Shown here in pieces: positions 1-8,858 of a DNA stretch of 10,285 bases. The stretch lies in assembly GCA_018816605.1 (NCBI GenBank), contig JAHIVS010000343.1, forward strand, positions 1 through 10,285, written 5' to 3'. The position numbers were made by a program, and so were the translations under genes. Below the pieces are notes generated by a model that was given only the letters and a program-made list of their open reading frames with translations, was not told where the DNA came from and made no database searches. This stretch comes from Pseudomonadota bacterium. GTDB lineage: Bacteria > Desulfobacterota > Desulfobacteria > Desulfobacterales > Desulfobacteraceae. Every line of letters starts with the position of its first letter. Within the stretch, counting starts at the first letter, position 1.

Positions 1-626
1 ACATAGTGGCCGTTGAGCTTGCCCAGGGCCAGGGGCCTGAACCCGTTGGGGTCTTTAATGCCGATAATTTCTCCCTTACAGGTGAGAAGGACCATGGAAT
101 AGGCCCCTTCTATCTTGGACACGGTGTTCAGAACCGCAGTTTCAATGTCACCCTTGATTAAGTTTTTAATGAACAAATGGAGGAAGACTTCGGAATCCAT
201 GGTGGTCTGGAAGATGGAACCGTTTTCCTCCAGCTCTTCTTTCAGGGTGTGGGCATTGACCAGGTTTCCGTTGTGGGCAACGGCATAGGAGCGGTGCCTG
301 TGGTTGGCCACAAAGGGCTGGGCATTGGTGATCACCGAATCGCCTGTGGTGGAATAGCGGACGTGCCCTATGGCAGATCCGCCTTCGATGCGCGCCAGAT
401 CGTCCATGTTAAAGATATCATGGACAAGGCCCATGCCTTTGTGGGAAAAAATCTTGTCATTGATGCCCCGGTTCACGGAAATGCCTGCACTTTCCTGGCC
501 CCGGTGCTGGAGGGCATACAGACCGAAATAGGTTATCTGGGCGGCTTCCGGGTGTCTGTAAAGGCCAAAGATTCCGCATTCGTCCCTGGGGCGTTCACTG
601 GCATCACATATTGTCTGGTTACACAT
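1..626 (-). CDS. purF: Amidophosphoribosyltransferase (glutamine PRPP amidotransferase), N-terminal part
   Basis: PurF makes 5-phosphoribosylamine from PRPP and glutamine, the committed step of purine synthesis. Only about 208 N-terminal codons are present; the gene runs off the left edge, so the phosphoribosyltransferase domain is not seen. The visible part is the Ntn-type glutaminase domain. The nucleophile is Cys17 in DECGIFGL, followed by [40 protein letters not shown] and [11 protein letters not shown], all conserved in PurF. Sixteen residues precede Cys17, so this looks like the propeptide form known from Bacillus subtilis rather than the E. coli form, where Cys follows Met1 directly. 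The ATG at 624-626 overlaps the carB stop (619-621) by 8 nt. An AGGA at 635-638, 8 nt upstream and inside the end of carB, can serve as its ribosome binding site, which suggests translational coupling. No frameshift is seen. Confidence 0.96.
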   Translation of the reverse strand, partial: MCNQTICDASERPRDECGIFGLYRHPEAAQITYFGLYALQHRGQESAGISVNRGINDKIFSHKGMGLVHDIFNMDDLARIEGGSAIGHVRYSTTGDSVITNAQPFVANHRHRSYAVAHNGNLVNAHTLKEELEENGSIFQTTMDSEVFLHLFIKNLIKGDIETAVLNTVSKIEGAYSMVLLTCKGEIIGIKDPNGFRPLALGKLNGHY

Positions 627-3600
627 GGTGGTTTTCCTGGTGGTAATACTGGATCGGGTTGATGGATAAGGGGGCTTTTTTCATGGCCTGGATGGCCGAG
701 CAGATCGCCTTTGCTCCATCGGTGGTGGTGGCATAGGGGATCTTGTATTTAATGGCGGCCCGCCTGATTTCATACCCGTCTCTCTGGGTCTGGCTGGAGG
801 CGCCGGTATTGAGAATCAGCTGGACCTCGTTGTTTTTGACGGCATCCACCACATGGGGTCTGCCGGATGAGACTTTTTTCACCATCTGGGCGGGAACCTG
901 GTTTTCTTCCAGAAAGCTGGCCGTTCCCCGGGTGGCCATGATGGTAAAGCCCATTTCATGGCAGCTTTTCGCCACGGACAGGGCGGCCGGCTTGTCCTTG
1001 TCCTGGACAGAGATAAAGACCGTGCCCGACTTGGGCAACCGCTGGCCTGCGGCAAACTGGGCCTTGGCAACGGCGGCTCCCAGATCCTTGTCAATGCCCA
1101 TGACCTCGCCCGTGGATTTCATTTCAGGGCCCAGGACAGGGTCCACATTTTCAAACCGGTCAAAGGGCATGACCGCTTCCTTGACACAATAATAGGGAGG
1201 AATGATTTCCTTTGTCAGGCCCAGTTCCGCAAGGCTTTTGCCCAGCATGACCTTGGTGGCCATCTTTGCCAGGGGCACGCCGATGGCCTTGGACACAAAG
1301 GGAATGGTCCGGGAGGCCCTGGGGTTGACCTCAATGATGTACACCTTGTCGTTCATGATTCCGAACTGAATGTTCATCAGTCCCTTTACATTGAGTTCCT
1401 TGGCAATGGCCCGGGTGGCATCGGCCATCTCATCAATATGGGCCTGTGCTATGGAATAGGGGGGCAGGACACAGGCAGAATCCCCGGAATGGATGCCGGC
1501 CTCTTCAATATGTTCCATCATGCCGCCGATAATGGTGGTCTGGCCGTCTGAGATGGCATCCACATCCAGTTCAAAGGCCTCTTCCAAAAATTTGTCAATG
1601 AGGACCGGCTTGTCCGGGGAGGCCAGGACCGCCAGGTCAAAATATTCTTTCAAGTCCCGTGCGTCATAGACAATTTTCATGGCCCGTCCGCCCAGGACAA
1701 AGGAGGGTCTGACCATGACCGGGTATCCAATATCCATGGCTACTTTCTGGGCTTCTTCATAGGAATGGGCAATGCCGTTTTCCGGCTGGCGCAGTCCCAG
1801 TTTGTTGAGCATGGCCTGGAACAGGTCCCGGTCTTCGGCCCGGTCAATGCTTTCCGGGCTTGTGCCGATGATGGGCACCCCGGCCTTTTGGAGGTCCGTG
1901 GCCAGGTTCAACGGCGTCTGGCCGCCAAACTGAACAATAACCCCAAAGGGTTTTTCCTTTTCAACAATGTGGAGAACGTCTTCCCGGGTCACGGGTTCAA
2001 AATACAGCTTGTCAGAGGTGTCATAGTCCGTGGAAACCGTTTCGGGATTGGAGTTGACCATGATGGACTCCACCCCTTCTTCCCTGAGGGCAAAGGAGGC
2101 GTGGACACAGCAATAATCAAATTCAATGCCCTGGCCGATGCGGTTGGGACCTCCCCCTAAGATAATGACCTTTTTCACATCCGACACCCTGGCTTCACAT
2201 TCACTTTCATAGGTGGAGTAATAATAGGGGGTCACGGCCCTAAATTCTGCCGCACAGGTGTCCACCAGTTTGAATACCGGCACGATGCCCAAGTCCTTGC
2301 GCCGCTGTTCCACCTGCTTGTCGGTAAGCCCTCCTGACAGAAATGCCAGTTGCTTGTCGGAGAAGCCGTATTTTTTGGCCTTTTCAAACAACTCTCTTGG
2401 CAAATCCATGCCGGCCAGGGTGATCTGTTTCTCAAGGTCCACAATCTGTTTCATCTGGTTGAGAAACCAGGGATCAATATGGGTCAGCTCATTGAGCATG
2501 GTAATGGGCATGCCGTGTTCCAGGGCATATTTTATGTAAAACAGGCGCTGGGAGTTGGGGGTGGACAGTTTGTATTCCAATTCATTGCCGGCCACAGATC
2601 CGGGTGCAGGATCCTTTCCGTCTGCCCCAAACCCGGCTCTTCCGATTTCCAGGGAGCGCAACCCCTTTTGAAAGGCTTCTTTAAAGGTCCGGCCGATGGC
2701 CATGGTCTCCCCCACGGATTTCATGGCCGTGGTCAGGACATCGTCGGCTTCGGGAAATTTTTCAAAAGTCCATCGGGGAATCTTGACCACGCAATAATCA
2801 ATGGAGGGTTCAAAACAGGCCATTGTCTTGCCGGTGATATCATTGGGGATTTCATCCAGGGTATACCCGACGGCCAGTTTTGCCGCTATTTTGGCAATGG
2901 GGAATCCCGTAGCCTTGGAGGCCAGGGCCGAGCTTCTGGAAACCCGGGGGTTCATTTCCACCACGATCATGTCCCCGTTTTCAGGATTTATGGCAAACTG
3001 GACATTGGAGCCGCCCGTAGCCACGCCGATTTCCCGGATAATGGCAATGGAGGCGTCCCTTAGTTTCTGGTATTCCTTGTCCGACAGGGTCTGGATCGGG
3101 GCCACCGTGATGGAATCACCTGTGTGAACCCCCATGGCATCGATATTTTCAATGGAGCAGATGATGACCACATTGTCGGCATGGTCCCGCATGACTTCCA
3201 GTTCGTATTCTTTCCAGCCAAGGACCGATTCTTCCAGCATGACCTGGGTGATAAAGCTGGCATCCAAGCCGGCCTTGGCAAGCAGGGCCAGTTCTTCCGA
3301 GTTGTAGGCCACCCCGCCGCCGGTACCGCCCAGAGTGAAACTGGGCCGGACAATGATGGGGTATCCGATGCGTTTTGAAACCGCCTCCACTTGGTGCATG
3401 TCGGTGGCAAACCCGCTTTTGGGGATGCGAAGGCCGATTTTGCCCATGGCATTCCGGAAAAGCTCCCGGTCTTCGGCCTTGTTGATGGCGTCAATGGAGG
3501 CACCGATCATTTCGATATTGTAGCGCTCCAGAATGCCGGTTTTGGCCGCTTCAATGGCCGTGTTCAGTGCGGTCTGACCCCCCAGGGTGGGCAGGATGGC

Positions 3601-3852
3601 ATCGGGTCTTTCTTTTTCAATTATTTTGCACAGGGTTTCTGCGTTGACCGGTTCAATATAGACCTTGTCTGCGGTTTCAGGGTCTGTCATGATGGTGGCG
3701 GGATTTGAATTGAGAAGGACCACTTCAAATCCTTCTTCTTTCAGGGCTTTGCAGGCCTGGGTTCCCGAATAGTCAAATTCACAGGCCTGGCTGATAATAA
3801 TGGGGCCGGCACCAATGATCAGAATTTTTTTTATGTCGTTACGTTTTGGCAT
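619..3852 (-). CDS. carB: Carbamoyl phosphate synthetase, large subunit
   Basis: CarB is the synthetase subunit that makes carbamoyl phosphate from bicarbonate, two ATP and ammonia channelled from CarA; it feeds pyrimidine and arginine synthesis. The 1077 residues match the usual length (E. coli 1073). Two homologous ATP-grasp halves are visible. The first begins [13 protein letters not shown] and has GGQTALN (91-97), [13 protein letters not shown] (168-180) and [12 protein letters not shown] (299-310). The second has [15 protein letters not shown] (566-580), [11 protein letters not shown] (641-651), [12 protein letters not shown] (714-725) and EVNPRASRT (841-849). The C-terminal MGS-like allosteric domain covers about 940-1077, with ATRGTASF (973-980), VKKV (991-994) and LILNT (1012-1016), the area that binds UMP/IMP in E. 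coli. The start MPKRNDIKK fits the family N-terminus. It lies 14 nt inside the end of carA with only a weak GAGA as Shine-Dalgarno, so translation is probably coupled. Where E. coli has GPIVIGQ, this protein has GPIIISQ. Confidence 0.98.
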   Translation of the reverse strand: MPKRNDIKKILIIGAGPIIISQACEFDYSGTQACKALKEEGFEVVLLNSNPATIMTDPETADKVYIEPVNAETLCKIIEKERPDAILPTLGGQTALNTAIEAAKTGILERYNIEMIGASIDAINKAEDRELFRNAMGKIGLRIPKSGFATDMHQVEAVSKRIGYPIIVRPSFTLGGTGGGVAYNSEELALLAKAGLDASFITQVMLEESVLGWKEYELEVMRDHADNVVIICSIENIDAMGVHTGDSITVAPIQTLSDKEYQKLRDASIAIIREIGVATGGSNVQFAINPENGDMIVVEMNPRVSRSSALASKATGFPIAKIAAKLAVGYTLDEIPNDITGKTMACFEPSIDYCVVKIPRWTFEKFPEADDVLTTAMKSVGETMAIGRTFKEAFQKGLRSLEIGRAGFGADGKDPAPGSVAGNELEYKLSTPNSQRLFYIKYALEHGMPITMLNELTHIDPWFLNQMKQIVDLEKQITLAGMDLPRELFEKAKKYGFSDKQLAFLSGGLTDKQVEQRRKDLGIVPVFKLVDTCAAEFRAVTPYYYSTYESECEARVSDVKKVIILGGGPNRIGQGIEFDYCCVHASFALREEGVESIMVNSNPETVSTDYDTSDKLYFEPVTREDVLHIVEKEKPFGVIVQFGGQTPLNLATDLQKAGVPIIGTSPESIDRAEDRDLFQAMLNKLGLRQPENGIAHSYEEAQKVAMDIGYPVMVRPSFVLGGRAMKIVYDARDLKEYFDLAVLASPDKPVLIDKFLEEAFELDVDAISDGQTTIIGGMMEHIEEAGIHSGDSACVLPPYSIAQAHIDEMADATRAIAKELNVKGLMNIQFGIMNDKVYIIEVNPRASRTIPFVSKAIGVPLAKMATKVMLGKSLAELGLTKEIIPPYYCVKEAVMPFDRFENVDPVLGPEMKSTGEVMGIDKDLGAAVAKAQFAAGQRLPKSGTVFISVQDKDKPAALSVAKSCHEMGFTIMATRGTASFLEENQVPAQMVKKVSSGRPHVVDAVKNNEVQLILNTGASSQTQRDGYEIRRAAIKYKIPYATTTDGAKAICSAIQAMKKAPLSINPIQYYHQENHHV

Positions 3853-4981
3853 GTTTCATCATCTCTGCAAACTGGTTAAAAAGGTAGGCGGCATCATGGG
3901 GACCCGGGGATGCTTCCGGATGATACTGGACGGCAAAGGCCTGGACGCGGTCATTTTTAAGGCCCTCAAGGGAATCCTCATTCAGATTGATATGGGTGAG
4001 CAGTGCACTTTCTTTATTCAAACTGTTCAGATCCACGGCAAAGCCATGGTTCTGGGAGGTGATCTCCACACGGCCCGTGCTAAGATTCTTCACCGGCTGG
4101 TTGCCGCCCCTGTGGCCGAATTTGATTTTCAGGGTTTTTCCGCCCATGGCAATGCCCAAAAGCTGCATTCCAAGGCAGATACCGAAAATCGGTGCAACGC
4201 CGAGAAGCGATTTTATGGTATCCACGGCATAGGTGACAGGCTCCGGATCCCCGGGACCATTGGACAAAAATATTCCGTCGGGCTTCAATGTTTTTATGGT
4301 TTCGCTGCTGGTTCTTGCCGGAACCACCAGCACCTCGCATCCCACACGTTCAAGACAGCGGATGATATTGTATTTAATCCCGAAATCAAGGGCCACAACA
4401 GAAAATTTCTTACCCCTATGGCGCCAGATCAGAGGGTCATTGAGTTTTTCGATATTCACATAATCCGGGTGGTTATATTTCCAGAAATAGGGCTTTTTTG
4501 TGGTAACATTCCCCACAAGGTCGCACCCCTCCATGGAGGGAATTTGCCTTGCCTTTGCCACCAGGGAATCGGGATTTAGCTCTTTTGTGGAGATAATGCC
4601 CCGCATGGCACCTGATTTGCGGATGTGTCGGGTCAGGGCACGGGTGTCCAGATCCTCAATGCCCAGAACATGTCCCTTGATCAGGTAATCGGCAAGGGTG
4701 CCTTTGGATTGAAAGTTGCTGGGGAAATCCTGGTACTCTTTTACGATAAAGGCCGCTACCTGAATTCTGTCCGACTCGATATCTTCCGGGTTGACACCAT
4801 AATTTCCGATCAAAGGATAGGTCATGGTCACCATCTGTCCGGCATAGGACGGGTCTGTCAGGATTTCCTGGTATCCGGTCATGCTCGTGTTGAAGACCAC
4901 TTCCCCCCTGGCTTCCCCCTGTCCTGTAAAGCTTCTGCAGGCAAAGGTTCTGCCGTCTTCCAGGGCTAGTAATGCTTTCAT
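3839..4981 (-). CDS. carA: Carbamoyl phosphate synthetase, small (glutaminase) subunit
   Basis: CarA hydrolyses glutamine and passes the ammonia to CarB. The 380 residues are the usual length. The N-terminal CPSase small-chain domain is marked by [20 protein letters not shown] (26-45), and TYPLIGNYG follows. The C-terminal half is a class I glutamine amidotransferase: LDFGIKYNI (198-206), LSNGPGDP (239-246), the nucleophile elbow GICLGMQL with Cys269, SQNHGFAV (309-316), and [13 protein letters not shown] with His354 and Glu356 completing the triad. All catalytic residues are intact. The ATG at 4979-4981 gives the normal family start ([10 protein letters not shown]) and has an AGGTG 9 nt upstream. 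It is the first gene of a carA-carB-purF operon and overlaps carB by 14 nt. Upstream lies the divergent intergenic region that must hold the operon promoter. Confidence 0.98.
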   Translation of the reverse strand: MKALLALEDGRTFACRSFTGQGEARGEVVFNTSMTGYQEILTDPSYAGQMVTMTYPLIGNYGVNPEDIESDRIQVAAFIVKEYQDFPSNFQSKGTLADYLIKGHVLGIEDLDTRALTRHIRKSGAMRGIISTKELNPDSLVAKARQIPSMEGCDLVGNVTTKKPYFWKYNHPDYVNIEKLNDPLIWRHRGKKFSVVALDFGIKYNIIRCLERVGCEVLVVPARTSSETIKTLKPDGIFLSNGPGDPEPVTYAVDTIKSLLGVAPIFGICLGMQLLGIAMGGKTLKIKFGHRGGNQPVKNLSTGRVEITSQNHGFAVDLNSLNKESALLTHINLNEDSLEGLKNDRVQAFAVQYHPEASPGPHDAAYLFNQFAEMMKHAKT

Positions 4982-5039
4982 ATCAATTTACACCTGTTCC
5001 AAACTTGGGTTGATTAAAACACTATGTTGATGGTCATAC

Positions 5040-5057
5040 TCCGGCTATATCCCCGGA
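5040..5057. repeat. Short dyad in carA leader
   Basis: TCCGG (5040-5044) and CCGGA (5053-5057) form a 5-bp inverted repeat around CTATATCC, just downstream of the proposed carA -10 box and overlapping the likely start of transcription. It could be an operator or a weak hairpin in the leader. Five base pairs is close to what chance gives. Confidence 0.25.
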
Positions 5058-5087
5058 ATTAAATCCCATTTGCGATCATCCTTACAA
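5058..5087 (-). promoter_or_regulatory. Candidate sigma-70-type promoter for carA-carB-purF
   Basis: Read on the minus strand, TTGTAA (5082-5087) could be the -35 box and TTTAAT (5058-5063) the -10 box, separated by 18 nt. They match TTGACA at 4/6 and TATAAT at 5/6. Transcription would start near 5050 and leave a leader of about 70 nt before the carA ATG. No obvious attenuator (stem followed by a T run) is seen in that leader. A second weak option is TTGCAA near 5125-5130. The call rests only on consensus matching in an AT-rich spacer. Confidence 0.3.
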
Positions 5088-5108
5088 AAACGAACCTTTT
5101 TTATTAGC

Positions 5109-5123
5109 ACAGGTTTGGCCTGT
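5109..5123. repeat. ACAGG-N5-CCTGT dyad between divergent genes
   Basis: ACAGG (5109-5113) and CCTGT (5119-5123) form a 5-bp inverted repeat with a 5-nt centre (TTTGG), the shape of a small repressor site. It lies about 22 bp upstream of the proposed carA -35 box and 42 bp upstream of the annotated methyltransferase start, so either gene could be the target. The sequence alone does not say which protein would bind. Confidence 0.3.
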
Positions 5124-5145
5124 TTTGCAAGCCATAGGGATTATT

Positions 5146-5167
5146 CATTTGTAACTGAATACAAATG
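5146..5167. promoter_or_regulatory. Perfect 7-bp inverted repeat over the methyltransferase 5' end
   Basis: CATTTGT (5146-5152) and ACAAATG (5161-5167) form a perfect 7-bp inverted repeat with an 8-nt centre. The right arm contains the first possible ATG of the methyltransferase (5165-5167). A third copy of the hexamer, CATTTG, lies at 5067-5072 in the carA promoter area. The arrangement fits an operator, or else a promoter-region element upstream of a later start codon. Confidence 0.4.
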
Positions 5168-5914
5168 GGTGTAGACTCATTCTTTGCACGCGGCGAGTCA
5201 GAATTCGGGATGCGCCAAGCTGCGTATCACCCTTTAATTAGGCTTTTTATGGCTTTTTTGCGCATTCGATACCAAACCATTGAGTTTGGTGATGTGGATA
5301 TTCATGTACGAACCTTGCGGGATAATCTGCAATATCTTGATGTGGACGGGGTTGCTGAAAAATTGGGCATATCCTCGGCCACATGGCCGCTGTTCGGGGT
5401 TGTCTGGGAGTCCAGTCAAGTCCTGGCCCATCATATGTTTGATTATCAGGTTGCCGGCAAGCGGATACTGGAAGTGGGGTGCGGCATTGCCTTGACCAGT
5501 TTGCTGCTGAACCATCGTCTGGCCGATATTACGGCCACAGATTATCATCCGGAAGCAGGGCCGTTTCTTTTGAAAAACGTTCAGTTAAATATGGGGAAGG
5601 CCATCCCCTTCGTTCGCACGGGATGGGCAGATAAAGACAGCGGACTGGGGGTGTTTGACCTGGTGATCGGCAGTGACGTCTTATACGAGAGGCGCCATAC
5701 CCGTCTCTTGTCCGATTTTATCGAACAGCATGCAAAACCCGAATGTGATGTGATCCTTGTGGATCCGGGCCGGGGTCACCATGCCAATTTCAGCAAAAAA
5801 ATGGTGGCGCTGGGGTATGCACATACCCAGAGCAAGCCTGTGAATGCGGACTATCTGTCCCAGCCCTTTCGGGGTCAGATTCTGCAGTATCATCGCTTGG
5901 GCCGGAAACAATAA
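5165..5914 (+). CDS. Class I SAM-dependent methyltransferase, METTL21/lysine-methyltransferase-like
   Basis: A Rossmann-fold methyltransferase of up to 249 residues. Motif I is ILEVGCGIALTS (101-112). The acidic residue after strand 2 is Asp126 in ATDYHPE. The post-motif DLVIGSDVLYERRH (165-178) has the DxxY pattern seen in the METTL21/EtfB/calmodulin lysine methyltransferase group. ISSATWPLFGVVW (69-81) before motif I resembles conserved sequence I recall in bacterial relatives. A protein substrate is a guess from that group; no substrate can be read here. The start is unclear. ATG 5165 has no Shine-Dalgarno and sits in an inverted repeat. ATG 5210 (codon 16) and ATG 5249 (codon 29, just before RIRYQTIEFG where family similarity seems to begin) are alternatives, the last with only a weak AGG. 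The gene is divergent from carA, with 205 bp of non-coding DNA after it. No signal peptide or membrane segment is evident. Confidence 0.85.
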   Translation: MGVDSFFARGESEFGMRQAAYHPLIRLFMAFLRIRYQTIEFGDVDIHVRTLRDNLQYLDVDGVAEKLGISSATWPLFGVVWESSQVLAHHMFDYQVAGKRILEVGCGIALTSLLLNHRLADITATDYHPEAGPFLLKNVQLNMGKAIPFVRTGWADKDSGLGVFDLVIGSDVLYERRHTRLLSDFIEQHAKPECDVILVDPGRGHHANFSKKMVALGYAHTQSKPVNADYLSQPFRGQILQYHRLGRKQ

Positions 5915-6119
5915 TTTTTTTTAAATTGTCAATTTCAAAAGGCCGTAACGTTTGTTTTGTGCAGGCGCGAACAAAAGTTGTGTTCAAATTCGAAATATCT
6001 TTGCTTTAACGATACCAGTGCGGTAAAAACTAACTTTAAAATTTTTATTGTCTGCCATGGCTTAAAACAAAGGTTTCGGTCTGCCGCTGATTAAAGCAAT
6101 AAAATAAAGGTTCATTGCC
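5915..6119. other. Intergenic region upstream of the potassium channel
   Basis: This 205-bp AT-rich spacer must hold the end of the methyltransferase transcript and the promoter of the channel-glutaminase pair. I find no convincing terminator: a T8 run at 5915-5922 has no GC-rich stem before it. I also find no convincing -35/-10 or -24/-12 pair. There is a 6-bp inverted repeat, TTTTGT (5955-5960) and ACAAAA (5971-5976). No gene or RNA gene is recognised. Confidence 0.5.
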
Positions 6120-7817
6120 ATGAAATTCATACCCTCCCAGATTATTTACTTTACGCGAAGCAGGACAACGAAGCGGAACTTTAAGCTTTTATTTAATTTC
6201 ACCCTGGTATTGGCAATCCTGGTACTGATATACAGCGTTTTGTTCCATTACATAATGATTTTTGAAGAAAAAGAATTTAGCTGGATCACAGGTTTCTACT
6301 GGACACTTACAGTGATGTCCACCCTTGGTTTCGGCGATATCACCTTTGCAAGTGATTTGGGCAAGGCTTTCACGATGCTTGTCCTTTTGTCCGGCATTCT
6401 TTTTCTCCTGGTCATGTTGCCCTTTACCTTTATCCAATTTTTTTACGGCCCATGGCTCGAAGCACAATCAAGGGCCAAAACCCCTCGGGAATTACCGGAA
6501 GACACGACCGGGCATGTCATATTGACAAGCTTTGATCCAATAACCATAAACCTTATAGAAAAACTGAACAAGTATGGGTATAAATATGCAATTCTTGCCC
6601 CTGATCTGCAAAGAGCCTTAGAGCTTTATGATCAAAATTTCAATGTGGTCCGGGGAGACATAGGAGATCCCGAAACATACAGACGTCTGCGCATACAAAA
6701 GGCGGCCATGGTGGTCGTTAACAACGATGATATGACCAACACCAATATTTCCTTTACGGTAAGGGAGATTTCTAAAACAATACCCATTGTAACCAATGCG
6801 GATGCAGAGAATTCCATCGATATTTTACAGCTGGCCGGCAGCACCTATGTTTTTCAGTTCATGAAGATGCTCGGAGAATCTTTGGCCCGAAGAACCCTTG
6901 GGATGAGCATGGGGGCCAATATCATCGGCAAATTTGATGCACTTTTCATTGCCGAAGCGCCTGCAATGAGAACACCGCTTGAGGGAAAGACCCTCATTCA
7001 AAGCAACCTGCGGCAAAAAACCGGCGTAACCGTTGTGGGCCTTTGGGAGAGGGGCCGGTTTGAAATACCACAACCCGAAACGCGGATTAATTCCACGACG
7101 GTCCTTTTGCTTGCCGGCTCGGCAGAGCAGCTTAAAAAATATGACGAGGTCTTCTCTCTTTACCATGTGTATCATACCAGTGATGCCCCTGTCCTCATAT
7201 TGGGAGGAGGCCGTGTCGGCCGTGCAGCAGCAAATATATTGGAAGAACGACAGGTGTATTATAAGGTGGTGGAAAAGAGCCCGAAATTTATTAAAAATGA
7301 GCACTATATTCAGGGCAATGCCGCTGACCTTGATACATTGAATCAGGCCGGCATAAAGAATGCGTCCTCTGTCATTATTACCACCCATGATGATTCCATG
7401 AATATTTACCTGACCATTTATTGCCGGAAACTCAGGTCTGATATACAGATTATAAGCCGGGCAAATCTGGACGGGAACATATCAAAACTGCACAGTGCCG
7501 GGGCAGATCTTGTCATGTCGCATGCTTCCATGGGAGCAAACACCATAATCAATCTTCTAAAGCCCGATAAAATACTGATGGTCGCAGAAGGATTAAATAT
7601 CTTTCGCGCATCCGTCGGCAAAACCCTTGCCGGCAAAGCCCTTGCTGAAAGTCAAATCCGGAAGCAAACCGGCTGCAGCGTTATCGCTATCAATAGAAAA
7701 AATGATTTGAACATCAAGCTTGATCCGTCTCTTCTTCTTGAGGAAGAGGATGAAATGGTCCTGATCGGGACAAGTGATGCTGAAAAAAATCTTATGGAGC
7801 GGTATCAGCAATCGTGA
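6120..7817 (+). CDS. Two-transmembrane potassium channel subunit with tandem RCK domains
   Basis: An inner-membrane ligand-gated K+ channel subunit of 565 residues, expected to work as a tetramer. TM1 is about residues 21-47. The pore helix and filter are 57-75 with filter TLGFGD (68-73) instead of the common TVGYGD. TM2 is about 81-109. Two RCK units follow. The first TrkA-N lobe (131-250) starts GHVILTSFDP and lacks a GxGxxG loop; its TrkA-C lobe is about 262-345. The second TrkA-N lobe (357-475) has an intact GGGRVG (362-367) and an acidic residue at the end of strand 2 (Glu385), so it should bind a nucleotide such as NAD(H); its TrkA-C lobe is about 489-560. This order matches Geobacter GsuK, a multi-ligand-gated channel. 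The ATG has AAAGG 9 nt upstream. glsA follows after 69 bp on the same strand, so co-transcription is likely. No symbol is assigned because naming in this family is inconsistent. Confidence 0.93.
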   Translation: MKFIPSQIIYFTRSRTTKRNFKLLFNFTLVLAILVLIYSVLFHYIMIFEEKEFSWITGFYWTLTVMSTLGFGDITFASDLGKAFTMLVLLSGILFLLVMLPFTFIQFFYGPWLEAQSRAKTPRELPEDTTGHVILTSFDPITINLIEKLNKYGYKYAILAPDLQRALELYDQNFNVVRGDIGDPETYRRLRIQKAAMVVVNNDDMTNTNISFTVREISKTIPIVTNADAENSIDILQLAGSTYVFQFMKMLGESLARRTLGMSMGANIIGKFDALFIAEAPAMRTPLEGKTLIQSNLRQKTGVTVVGLWERGRFEIPQPETRINSTTVLLLAGSAEQLKKYDEVFSLYHVYHTSDAPVLILGGGRVGRAAANILEERQVYYKVVEKSPKFIKNEHYIQGNAADLDTLNQAGIKNASSVIITTHDDSMNIYLTIYCRKLRSDIQIISRANLDGNISKLHSAGADLVMSHASMGANTIINLLKPDKILMVAEGLNIFRASVGKTLAGKALAESQIRKQTGCSVIAINRKNDLNIKLDPSLLLEEEDEMVLIGTSDAEKNLMERYQQS

Positions 7818-7873
7818 GCTGAAGATAAAAAAATCGGCATGGAAAAACCTGTGGAAGGGCATTTTTATAAAAT

Positions 7874-7879
7874 GGGGGG
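7874..7879 (+). promoter_or_regulatory. Ribosome binding site that decides the glsA start
   Basis: A G-rich GGGGGA ends 7 nt before the ATG at 7887. The earlier in-frame ATG at 7839 has no comparable purine run, so 7887 is the better start. It also gives the usual length for a bacterial glutaminase. Confidence 0.6.
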
Positions 7880-7886
7880 ACAGGGT

Positions 7887-8804
7887 ATGGAGTATCAGCA
7901 GATACTGGAAGAAATTCATGAAGAGGTCAAACCCTTTATTGAGCTGGGAAAAGTCGCGGATTACATTCCCAAACTTGCAGCTGTTCCGAAAAACAAATTC
8001 GGGATGGCGGTCCAGACGCTGGATGGAAAACTATTTACCATTGGAGATGCACACGAGCATTTTTCCATCCATTCCATTTCAAAGGCATACACCCTGACAC
8101 TTGCGCTTCAGTTTGCAGGAGAGGAAACGCTATGGAAACGGGTTGGCAGGGAACCGTCCGGGAACCCCTTTAACTCCCTTGTCCAGCTTGAGTATGAAAA
8201 CGGAATCCCGAGAAACCCTTTTATCAATGCGGGAGCCCTGGTGCTGGTGGATGTCATCCTTTCCCATTCAAAGGATGCAGGTCAAACCATTCTCAACTTT
8301 GTCCGGGAGCGCTCGGATAACCCGGACATCCATTTTGACATGGAGGTGGCAGCCTCGGAAAAGAGTACCGGATTTCGGAATGCCGCCCTGGCAAATTTTC
8401 TCAAAAGCTATGGAAACCTTCATAATAAGGTGGAGGATGTGCTGGACACCTATTTTCTTCAATGTTCGTTACATATGAACTGCATTGACCTGGCCAGAAG
8501 TTTTCTGGTTCTGGCCAATCACGGGCTCTCTCCCTGGTCGGGGCAACAGATCGTGACCAAAAGCCAGGCCAAGCGGATAAATTCATTGATGCTCACCTGC
8601 GGGACCTATGACGCGGTTGGTGATTTTGCCTACCGGGTGGGATTGCCGGGGAAAAGCGGTATTGGCGGCGGTATTGCGGCATTTATACCGGGCAGACTCT
8701 GTGCGACCGTATGGTCGCCCGGGCTCAATTCAAATGGCAATTCCCTGGCCGGAACCCTGGCGCTGGAGTTGTTTACCACCAAAACCGGGATGTCGATATT
8801 TTGA
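7887..8804 (+). CDS. glsA: Glutaminase A (serine-type, beta-lactamase fold)
   Basis: Hydrolyses L-glutamine to glutamate and ammonia in the cytoplasm. With the start at 7887 it has 305 residues, typical of bacterial glutaminases such as E. coli YbaS and YneH; an in-frame ATG at 7839 would add 16 residues that look non-conserved. Key family blocks are present: DYIPKLAAVP (25-34), the SxxK nucleophile motif SISK with Ser63 and Lys66, PFNSL (93-97), NPFINAGALV (110-119), DTYFLQCS (187-194) with Tyr189, and GDFAYRVGLPGKSGIGGGI (245-263). The residue before SISK is His, where E. coli has Glu; other family members vary there too. The gene follows the K+ channel by 69 bp on the same strand and probably shares its transcript. 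Glutamate is the usual counter-ion of cytoplasmic K+, which may explain the pairing, though that is inference. No clear terminator follows directly. Confidence 0.95.
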   Translation: MEYQQILEEIHEEVKPFIELGKVADYIPKLAAVPKNKFGMAVQTLDGKLFTIGDAHEHFSIHSISKAYTLTLALQFAGEETLWKRVGREPSGNPFNSLVQLEYENGIPRNPFINAGALVLVDVILSHSKDAGQTILNFVRERSDNPDIHFDMEVAASEKSTGFRNAALANFLKSYGNLHNKVEDVLDTYFLQCSLHMNCIDLARSFLVLANHGLSPWSGQQIVTKSQAKRINSLMLTCGTYDAVGDFAYRVGLPGKSGIGGGIAAFIPGRLCATVWSPGLNSNGNSLAGTLALELFTTKTGMSIF

Positions 8805-8858
8805 AAAAAAGGCCCTTAAATTAAATCCCGCCTGACCCGCACTGGAAAAATTTTCAAA

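Noticed and set aside
177..662. Plus-strand frame of 161 codons opposite purF
   Set aside because: purF is clear on the minus strand through this stretch, and the plus-strand product resembles nothing.
2350..3063. Long plus-strand open frame of 237 codons opposite carB
   Set aside because: It lies wholly inside carB, whose motifs are intact on the other strand; its protein shows no domain and it has no operon context. The same applies to the plus-strand frames at 958-1551, 1765-2160 and 3800-4579.
5915..5935. T8 run and the AAATTG-T-CAATTT palindrome as a terminator for the methyltransferase
   Set aside because: The T run comes before the palindrome, and the stem is all A/T except its innermost pair, with too small a loop; it would not make a stable terminator hairpin.
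7839..7886. Longer glsA start at ATG 7839
   Set aside because: No Shine-Dalgarno precedes it, and the 16 extra residues lie outside the usual family N-terminus; ATG 7887 has GGGGGA at the right distance.
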